Shown: positions 1 to 5,183 of the stretch, piece after piece
Position numbering within the stretch: position 1 is the first letter of the stretch
Layout of the letters: the number at the start of each line of letters is the position of its first letter
NCBI GenBank assembly: GCA_035714225.1
Contig: DASTMK010000124.1
Coordinates: 1-15,467, forward strand
Source: CAADGY01 sp035714225
GTDB taxonomy: Bacteria > Acidobacteriota > Terriglobia > Bryobacterales > Bryobacteraceae
Direction: 5' to 3'
DNA: 15,467 nt
Translations under genes and position numbers: made by a program
Notes under the pieces: generated by a model
Databases searched by the model: none
Seen by the model: only the letters and a program-made list of their open reading frames with translations
Told to the model about the DNA's origin: nothing

Positions 1-154
1 GTCCTTGGCCAAGCGAGATCTGGCCAACGGTTGCCCTCACAATGTGGAAGAGTTGATGGACGACCTTGTCCGCTCCATCGAAAGAATCCGCCGATCGCCC
101 GCCAAACTCCGAGGTTGCATCAAGCAGTCGAAACTTCCCCCTTTTTTGCGTTAA
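1..154 (+). CDS. IS630-family transposase, C-terminal end (partial)
   Basis: Only the last 50 codons are inside the window, read in the frame starting at base 2 and ending at TAA 152-154. The visible peptide begins SLAKRDLANGCPHNVEELMD and continues through VRSIERIRRSPAKLRGCIKQ. This matches the usual tail of IS630-family DDE transposases: a W..LKR.LAN.CP..VEEL segment followed by a basic ERIRR.P..LR helix. The catalytic DDE residues lie upstream of the window. The protein would cut and join DNA at TA dinucleotides. The assignment rests on recognising this C-terminal pattern. Confidence 0.75.
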   Translation, partial: SLAKRDLANGCPHNVEELMDDLVRSIERIRRSPAKLRGCIKQSKLPPFLR

Positions 155-182
155 CTGTTGCATTATTTATGCATAGATCTAT
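1..182 (+). mobile_element. IS630-type insertion sequence, right end only
   Basis: The window opens inside an insertion sequence whose transposase reads rightwards and stops at 154. About 28 bp of terminal sequence follow, and then nitrilase coding sequence begins on the opposite strand at about 183. The junction lies in a TATA-rich stretch (CTATAG, 179-184; ATAGATCTAT palindrome, 173-182). This fits the TA target preference known for IS630/Tc1-mariner elements. The left end is outside the window, so the terminal inverted repeat and the TA duplication cannot be confirmed. Confidence 0.7.
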
Positions 183-635
183 AGTGTTGAAAGGCTCGTC
201 GTCCGCCGTATGACTCTTGGAGTAATGTAAAACGACCGAGCCTTCGGGAGAAAAGATGACCGCCGAATTGTACATCTTCTCCTGCCGCCGTTCGGCGAAG
301 CCCACGAGTAGATGGATCTTAAGTTGCTGCGCCAGACCTCGAATGCGAGTCATCATAGCGCCATTCAATTCTTCGCCGACCGGAAAGTACTTCTCCCGGG
401 TCAGGTCTCGTGAACGCCCCCTGTTGCCGACGTAGCCCTCCAGGAACCCTTCCGGTGTGGCGACGACTTGCGCCCCCATGGCGGCGGCTTGCCGCACGTA
501 GCGCTCCAATTTGGCGAGATTCGCCTCCTTGTTCCACGGTTCAGGAGTCAAGCTTAGACCCGCAAAGACGAACGACCCGTCGTCTGCAAAGGCCACGGCG
601 GCCAGCATCAATCCAAATGCAACTTTGGTAACCAT
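183..635 (-). pseudogene. Carbon-nitrogen hydrolase (nitrilase family), truncated by an IS630 end
   Basis: This is the N-terminal 151 codons of a secreted nitrilase-superfamily amidohydrolase. The start chosen at 635 gives the signal peptide MVTKVAFGLMLAAVAFADDG and is preceded by a weak AAGGGC ribosome site. An in-frame ATG at 663-665 abuts the IS110 end and is less likely native. The family's catalytic glutamate is visible in VVATPEGFLEGYVG and the catalytic lysine in LHYSKSHTADDEPFNT. Family homology stops after that point: the frame runs through IS630 end sequence (about 20 foreign codons) to a TGA at 120-122. The catalytic cysteine of the Glu-Lys-Cys triad, normally a few dozen residues further on, is absent, so the product should be inactive. 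Its 5' side is also bounded by the IS110-family element, so the native promoter is probably lost. A homologous intact gene would be about 300 aa or longer. Confidence 0.8.
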
Positions 636-665
636 TTTTGCCCTTGTTGCCAAACGCCTAGTCAT

Positions 666-677
666 TATGGAGCGACC
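666..677. repeat. Left 12-bp inverted repeat of the IS110-family element
   Basis: TATGGAGCGACC, perfectly complementary to 2312-2323. A third, related copy (CTGGTCGCTC, 755-764) sits immediately before the transposase start codon, so the motif occurs three times in the element. Confidence 0.75.
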
Positions 678-764
678 AGCCGCCGATTCGCAGTTGTCGC
701 GGGTTACGCTGCGAAGAGGTGAATCCAGCGGCGCAGAGCCGCATACGAAAGGAACTGGTCGCTC
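670..764 (+). ncRNA. Structured leader of the IS110 element (three-way-junction fold; bridge-RNA or regulatory RNA candidate)
   Basis: The 95 nt directly upstream of the transposase ATG fold into a simple three-way junction made of perfect helices. An outer 10-bp stem pairs GAGCGACCAG (670-679) with CTGGTCGCTC (755-764). One hairpin has a 7-bp stem, TTCGCAG/CTGCGAA (687-693 with 709-715), and a 15-nt loop. A second has a 5-bp stem, GCGGC/GCCGC (728-732 with 738-742), and a 5-nt loop. IS110-type elements are known to encode a bridge RNA with guide loops in the noncoding end next to the recombinase. This position suits the IS110 subgroup. The fold also closes right at the start codon and holds the AAAGGA ribosome site (748-753) beside the outer stem, so translational control is an alternative role. 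The structure is seen in sequence; the function is inferred. Confidence 0.45.
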
Positions 765-1898
765 ATGTCTAAAGTACTGTTTGTTGGTCTGGATGTCCAC
801 GCCGAAACGATCGCAGTGGCAGTCGCGGAACAAGGCGGGGAGGTCCGCTCGGTCGGTATCATCCCAAACCGGTTGGAGTCGGTTCGGAAGATGGTCCACA
901 AGTTTGGGCCGGTCCAGCATCTGAGAGCCTGCTACGAAGCCGGCCCAACCGGGTACGTGCTGTATTGGCAGCTTACGCAGCTTGGCGTCGATTGCCAGGT
1001 GATCGCGCCCAGCCTCGTGCCGACTAAGGCGGGAGACCGGGTCAAGACGGACCGCCGCGACGCGAAGAAACTGGCCCGCTGTCATCGTGCCGGGGAGTTG
1101 ACGGCAGTTTGGGTGCCGACTGCGGAGCAGGAGGCCTTGCGCGATCTGGTGCGCGCCCGAGAAGCGGCGAAGAAGGATCAGCTAAAAGCCCGCCACCGAC
1201 TCGGGAAGTTCCTGTTGCGGCACGGACGGCAGCGGCCAGACGAAATCAAAGCGTGGACTAAGAAACATCGAGAGTGGATCAAGAGCCATGTTCGATTCGA
1301 GCAAGCCGCGCTGGAGGCAACTCTGGCCGATTACGTGGATGAGGTGGATCACGTTGCGGAGCGGATTGTGAAACTGGAGAAGGCCATCGACGAGGCAATC
1401 CGGCAGGCGCCGCCGGAGCTTCGAGCTGTCATCGAAGCTCTGCAGGCCCTCCGCGGAGTGGCGCAGACGACGGCAGCCAGTATCGTCTCCGAAGTCGGCT
1501 CGCTGTCGCGCTTCCCGACCGCTCCGCAGTTGATGGGATACAGCGGCCTGGTCGCCAGCGAGCACACCAGCGGCAATGGGGTGCAGCGCGGCGGCATCAC
1601 CAAGACCGGCAACGGTCACCTCAGACGGGTGTTGGTGGAAGCGGCGTGGGCATACCAACATCGACCGGATGTCATCGGTCATCTGGCGCGTCGACAAAAG
1701 GACTTGACGCTCAGTGACGATGTAAAGAACATTGCCTGGAAGGCCCAACAGCGGCTGCACAAACGCTACAAAGCCATGGCAGCGCGCGGTAAGAACAAGA
1801 ACCAGATCGTCGCGGCGCTGGGACGCGAACTGCTTGGGTTCATCTGGGCTATCGGAGTGAAAACGGAGCAGCAGCAGAAGCTCGCCAAGGCGGCGTAA
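765..1898 (+). CDS. IS110-family transposase (DEDD recombinase)
   Basis: An intact 377-aa protein of normal family length. The N-terminal RuvC-like DEDD domain shows the acidic residues in GLDVHAETIAVAV, ACYEAGPTGY and the DRVKTDRRDAKKLA segment. A helical linker covers about residues 125-215. The C-terminal IS116/IS110/IS902 domain includes LRGVAQTTAASIVSEVG (helix-hairpin-helix-like) and the YSGLVASEHTSGNGVQRGGI..TKTGNGHLRR block with the family's catalytic serine. The enzyme recombines a circular element intermediate into target DNA, guided by an element-encoded bridge RNA in characterised members. ATG 765 is taken as the start: AAAGGA lies 11 nt upstream and the protein begins at the expected distance from GLDVH. 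The gene has no visible frameshift or stop, so the element may still be mobile. Confidence 0.95.
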   Translation: MSKVLFVGLDVHAETIAVAVAEQGGEVRSVGIIPNRLESVRKMVHKFGPVQHLRACYEAGPTGYVLYWQLTQLGVDCQVIAPSLVPTKAGDRVKTDRRDAKKLARCHRAGELTAVWVPTAEQEALRDLVRAREAAKKDQLKARHRLGKFLLRHGRQRPDEIKAWTKKHREWIKSHVRFEQAALEATLADYVDEVDHVAERIVKLEKAIDEAIRQAPPELRAVIEALQALRGVAQTTAASIVSEVGSLSRFPTAPQLMGYSGLVASEHTSGNGVQRGGITKTGNGHLRRVLVEAAWAYQHRPDVIGHLARRQKDLTLSDDVKNIAWKAQQRLHKRYKAMAARGKNKNQIVAALGRELLGFIWAIGVKTEQQQKLAKAA

Positions 1899-2311
1899 CT
1901 CGCTACTGAAATGCACTACTGGACAGCAGAGCCGATGACAGCGCAGGGCCCACGAAAAGGAGAATCCTCCTCTCGTTCTATGCGGTACGGTTTCCGAACC
2001 CAACCCGCGCACCTAGTGCGAGGCAGCTCCCGACGGATCATGACCATGCGGTTCCGACCCGCGAATATCAGAGTGATCAATCGTCGCGTATGCTGCTGGG
2101 CTGTCATCGGCCCTGCTGTCCCAACGAGCCAAGGGGAACGAAACCTACGGTTTCTTTCCCCTTTGGAATCCCCATTCTTCCCTAAACGCGGCTCTGAGCC
2201 CACCAGTGGGAACACTTCACGGACACCCGCAAAAAGAAAAAGGCCGGCTTCCCTCCTGCGGAGGAAAGCCGGCCTGAAAACCAAACCCCTCAAATTACGA
2301 GGGACTTGACA
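1899..2311 (+). ncRNA. Noncoding right end of the IS110 element with hairpin array (bridge-RNA candidate)
   Basis: These 413 nt between the transposase stop and the right repeat hold no convincing gene. They do hold a series of hairpins: 1952-1976 (ACGA and AGGAG arms); 2008-2020 (CGCAC/GTGCG); 2060-2088 (CGCGA/TCGCG around a 19-nt loop); 2129-2166 (16 bp with one bulge and one mismatch, loop TAC); and 2242-2274 (14 of 15 bp). In IS1111-subgroup elements the bridge RNA is encoded downstream of the recombinase, and the 12-bp inverted repeats here resemble that subgroup. The loop of the 2060-2088 hairpin begins with ATATCAGA. The same 8 bases occur at 2321-2328 across the element/flank boundary, as a guide sequence might. 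RNA extent, promoter and function are inferred. Confidence 0.4.
2231..2274 (-). terminator. Rho-independent terminator facing transcription from the receptor remnant
   Basis: A 15-position stem (14 paired; GGCCGGC core, 2242-2256 with 2260-2274) has the loop TGC. On the minus strand it is followed by TTTTTCTTTTT (2241 down to 2231). It would stop transcripts entering the element from the truncated receptor gene, whose frame ends at 2295. On the plus strand no T-run follows. It lies inside the inferred IS110 boundary, so it probably belongs to the element. Confidence 0.75.
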
Positions 2312-3524
2312 GGTCGCTCCATATCAGAACGCGCGTATAATCCCGGTTGTACGGGCGTCGGGCTTGAATGTTCTGCACCGACGAACTCCCGGGCACATAC
2401 CGTGCATAGTTTATGTCCTCCGGATACGCCAATCGGCGGCCCAGATTACCCACGTAACTGGCGCGCGCGACTGGGACTTGGTTGTTTGGAAAAGGCTGGC
2501 CCGTTATGGGGTCCCTGATCGTCCTGCCCACTGCCGAAAAATCGCCCGAGCGCATGGCTGCGGTCGGAAGGAACTGGGGACTGAGCCGCGGATCGCTCTG
2601 CAACGTGGTGCCCTGATAAGCGGCGAAAAAGAACAGCTTGTCCTTCACCACGGGCCCGCCGAGGGTCGCTCCGTACTGGTTGCGTTTCAGAGAGTCCCTG
2701 GTAGCGGCAAAGAAATTGCGTGCATTCAAAACGGCGTTGCGCATGAACCAGAAAGCAGAGCCATGGAATTCATTCGTGCCGGATTTCGTCACCACGTTGA
2801 CGACGGCACCCGTAGCGTTTGCGTACTCTGCCGTGAAATTGCTGCGCTGCACGCTGAACTCCTGCACGGCATCGGGATTCGGGAAAGTTCCGCTCCAATT
2901 CCGATAGGTGCTCGTGTTGTAGCCGCCATCCATGAGGTAATAGACACCATTCTGGCGGCTGCCATTGACAGCATAGGCTACCCCTTCTCCACCAGCCGAC
3001 GAATCCGCCGTCTTAATTGCCCCGGCCTGCACGCTAATCAATTGCACCATGTCGCGTCCGTTCAGCGGCAGGTTTGTAATTCTCTCCTGGTCAACCAGTC
3101 CGCGCAGCGTTCCCGTTTGTGCCTCGATAAGCGGTGCGGATCCGGTCACCGTAACGGATTCGGTGATCTGGCCCAGTTGCATACCAACATCGATGGTGGG
3201 CTTATCATTCACCGCGAGCCGGATACCGGTACGGACATGCCGTTGAAATCCCGGCGATTCGACAGCTAGCCTGTATTCTCCGACCGGCAACAGCGGAAAC
3301 GAGAAAGCGCCATCCCCGCTGGTTGAGCGGGTCTGCGAGAGTCCGGTCCCTACGTTCGTAACGGTGACGGTTGCGCCGGCGACGACTGCTCCCGACGCAT
3401 CTCTTACGGTTCCCACGATTGCCGCTGAAGACTGTGCCACCGCTACCTCTGGGAGAAGCAGGCACAAGCTGAGCAACATGGAAAGATACAAAACTGATCG
3501 CCGGTCGATTTGATTTAAGCTCAC
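2295..3524 (-). pseudogene. TonB-dependent receptor, internally deleted and 3'-truncated
   Basis: A 409-codon frame remains of an Oar-like TonB-dependent receptor that would normally be about 1,000-1,100 aa. Residues 1-31 are a signal peptide (LLSLCLLLPEVAVAQ). Residues 34-118 form a carboxypeptidase-regulatory-like beta-sandwich (IVGTVRDASGAVVAGATVTV). Residues 119-255 are the plug (NLPLNGRDMVQLI, DAVQEFSVQRSNFTAEY, VVNVVTKSGTNEFHG). The following barrel start (NARNFFA.TRDSLKRNQYGA..GGPV) is normal to about residue 352. It then jumps in frame to VARASYVGNLGRRLAYPED, which corresponds to about residue 775 of the intact receptor at 7427-10621, so about 425 residues are missing. The tail after YTRVL reads into IS110 sequence and stops. 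GTG 3522-3524 is the start, supported by AAGGAGG 8 nt upstream. The N-terminal domains could still be made and exported, but no barrel can form. Confidence 0.9.
2312..2323. repeat. Right 12-bp inverted repeat of the IS110-family element
   Basis: GGTCGCTCCATA, the perfect inverse of 666-677. It is immediately preceded by TTGACA (2306-2311), a consensus -35 hexamer pointing out of the element. If the element circularises, the two repeats come together as a near-continuous palindrome. Confidence 0.75.
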
Positions 3525-3532
3525 GGCGGGAA

Positions 3533-3540
3533 CCTCCTTG
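3533..3540 (-). promoter_or_regulatory. Shine-Dalgarno site deciding the GTG start of the receptor remnant
   Basis: On the minus strand this reads CAAGGAGG, 8 nt before GTG 3522-3524. The strong match and good spacing select the GTG start and the signal peptide that follows. A TATACT/TAATAT box (3551-3559, minus) is a possible -10 element, but no clear -35 was found. Confidence 0.75.
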
Positions 3541-3595
3541 AGTGATTTGAAGTATATTACAACGTTCTCAGCAGGGATGCAGTTCAGGACTCGGG

Positions 3596-3660
3596 CTCGT
3601 AGTAGTGCCGGACTTCACGCGCGGCAAATGGAAGAACCGCGGACCTGTCGAGATCCCACG
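3596..3660 (+). pseudogene. C-terminal remnant of a Gfo/Idh/MocA-type oxidoreductase
   Basis: The frame reads LVVVPDFTRGKWKNRGPVEI. This closely matches the C-terminus of the GH109-like protein at 10818-12134 (VEFPDFTRGKWKTPRRVEFL). At nucleotide level 3608-3634 agrees with 12078-12104 at 24 of 27 positions. No upstream Rossmann or substrate domain is present, because the DNA immediately to the left is the promoter side of the receptor remnant. It therefore looks like the 3' scrap of a lost paralogue left by deletion or rearrangement. The frame runs on without a stop past 3660, so the end given is approximate. Confidence 0.6.
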
Positions 3661-3722
3661 GGGTCTGACAGTGCCACATCGGAGCACTTCGATAACGGAC
3701 GACAGTGGATATACTAAGCGGG

Positions 3723-5183
3723 ATGAGCCCGAGATGTTGTGCGCAGTCCGCCGTTCTGCTGCTCGCTTTCCTGCCGCTCCTCGCCGCCGACCCCTTTGAT
3801 CCGGTCCGTGAGTTCATACGCAAAGGTCTTGTCGAAACCGGTATGCCGTCCATCTCTGTCGCCGTCGCCAAAAACGGAGAAATCGTCTGGGAAGAGGGGT
3901 TCGGCTGGGCTGACCGTGAAAGACGCATTAAAGCCACTGAGCACACGATGTACTCGCTTGCATCGATCTCGAAACCCTTCACAGCCACTGGCCTGATGGT
4001 GCTCGTGCAGCAGGGCAAACTCGACCTGGACCATGCTGTCAACAATTACCTCGGCAACGCAATTATACGCACACGAGTGGGCGATGGCGCGCAAGCTACG
4101 GTGCGGCGGCTTGCGAATCATTCGTCCGGACTGCCGCTGCACGTCCAATTTTTCTACAGCGACACGTCGCGGTGGCCGCCGTCGATGGATGAAACCATCC
4201 TGCGATACGGCAATCTCGTGACGGCGCCAGGCGAACGATTTCAGTATTCTAACCTCGGCTTCGGCATCCTGGATTACATCATCGAGCGCATCTCGCGCAA
4301 AAGCTATGCGGATTTCATGCGGGAGCAGGTGTTCATCCCTCTTGGACTTACGCACACGTCGGTTCACATCGGCCCCGGTCTCGAGTCGTTTGCCTCGACC
4401 CGATACGGACGCGACGGTCTCCCGGTCGCCTTTTACGAATTCGACCATACCGGGGCCTCCGCTGTCTGGTCCAGCGCGCACGATCTCGCGCGCTTTGGCA
4501 TGTTCCACCTGAAAGCGCACCTGCCGGATCAAAAAGCGATTCTTTCGGATGAATGGATCAATGCCATGCAGAAGCCGACCTTCCCGAGCGGCAAGAACGT
4601 AGGCTACGGGATAGCCTGGGTGGTGACCGACACGGCTGGCGGTTATCGCACCATCTCCCATAATGGAGCCATGCACGGTGTCGCGACGACGCTGCGGCTG
4701 GTACCTTCGGAAAAACTCGCGGTTATCGTTCTGTGCAACGGTAGCGACCAACTTCCGCACCAGGTGGCTGATGAGATTTTCAAAGTCATGCTGCCGAATT
4801 GGCGGCAGCCCGAGCGGCCGTCCGATTCGCACCCTGTCTATACCGTCCCCTCCCAGCTTAAGGGCGCTTGGAACGGACAAATCATCACCTACAAACAAGA
4901 CTTGCCGCTCACGCTCCGCCTGCTCGATTCTCATGAGGTTCATGCCCAGCTCGGCGATCAGAAGAAGGTGCTCGTCAACGATCCGCGGTGGGAAGATGGC
5001 TACTTCAGTGGCGAGTTTATCGGCAATCTCGGAACGGAAGACACAGGTCCCGGGCCTGTGCAGATTCGCCTGCTATTGAAACTCCGTGGCGACAAGCTCA
5101 ACGGTTCCGCAACAGCCACCGCTCTGCCAGGAATGCGAGGAGGCTTCAACCTCACGCACTGGGTGGAGCTCAAGAGAGAATGA
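3723..5183 (+). CDS. Beta-lactamase-family serine hydrolase (class C/esterase type), exported
   Basis: A 486-aa protein of the beta-lactamase/penicillin-binding-protein fold (Pfam Beta-lactamase type). These are serine acyl-enzyme hydrolases that include AmpC, D-aminopeptidases and many esterases. A hydrophobic signal segment lies at residues 9-22 (SAVLLLAFLPLLAA). The catalytic Ser-x-x-Lys is S81-I-S-K84 in YSLASISKPFTATG, the Tyr-x-Asn motif is Y175-S-N177 in RFQYSNLGFG, and the third-box equivalent is H313-N-G315 in ISHNGAMHG, where the class C KTG lysine is replaced by His. About 120 C-terminal residues after NWRQPERP form an extra beta-rich domain common in environmental family members. 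ATG 3723 is preferred to the in-frame GTG at 3705 because it sits next to the signal peptide. The next gene starts within its stop codon (ATGA). A true beta-lactam substrate is not implied; esterase or peptidase activity is as likely. Confidence 0.9.
   Translation: MSPRCCAQSAVLLLAFLPLLAADPFDPVREFIRKGLVETGMPSISVAVAKNGEIVWEEGFGWADRERRIKATEHTMYSLASISKPFTATGLMVLVQQGKLDLDHAVNNYLGNAIIRTRVGDGAQATVRRLANHSSGLPLHVQFFYSDTSRWPPSMDETILRYGNLVTAPGERFQYSNLGFGILDYIIERISRKSYADFMREQVFIPLGLTHTSVHIGPGLESFASTRYGRDGLPVAFYEFDHTGASAVWSSAHDLARFGMFHLKAHLPDQKAILSDEWINAMQKPTFPSGKNVGYGIAWVVTDTAGGYRTISHNGAMHGVATTLRLVPSEKLAVIVLCNGSDQLPHQVADEIFKVMLPNWRQPERPSDSHPVYTVPSQLKGAWNGQIITYKQDLPLTLRLLDSHEVHAQLGDQKKVLVNDPRWEDGYFSGEFIGNLGTEDTGPGPVQIRLLLKLRGDKLNGSATATALPGMRGGFNLTHWVELKRE

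Larger units (their letters stand above)
666..2323 (+). mobile_element. IS110-family insertion sequence (IS1111-like ends)
   Basis: The element is about 1.66 kb with one transposase gene. A perfect 12-bp inverted repeat, TATGGAGCGACC at 666-677 and GGTCGCTCCATA at 2312-2323, marks its two sides. Classical IS110 elements lack terminal repeats, whereas the IS1111 subgroup carries short subterminal ones. The true ends may therefore lie a few bases outside these coordinates. The transposase is preceded by a 95-nt foldable leader and followed by a 413-nt noncoding tail rich in hairpins. On the left the element abuts the start of the nitrilase remnant. On the right it abuts the broken TonB-receptor gene at 2324. 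IS110 elements usually make no target duplication, so none was sought as proof. Confidence 0.8.

Noticed and set aside
1911..2309. Open frames on both strands in the IS110 right end
   Set aside because: Basic, repeat-derived peptides without ribosome sites; the region is better explained as structured noncoding DNA of the element.
3714..4943. Long open frame (409 codons) on the minus strand opposite the serine hydrolase
   Set aside because: It is antisense to a gene with clear catalytic motifs and has a basic, low-identity composition typical of GC-rich shadow frames.
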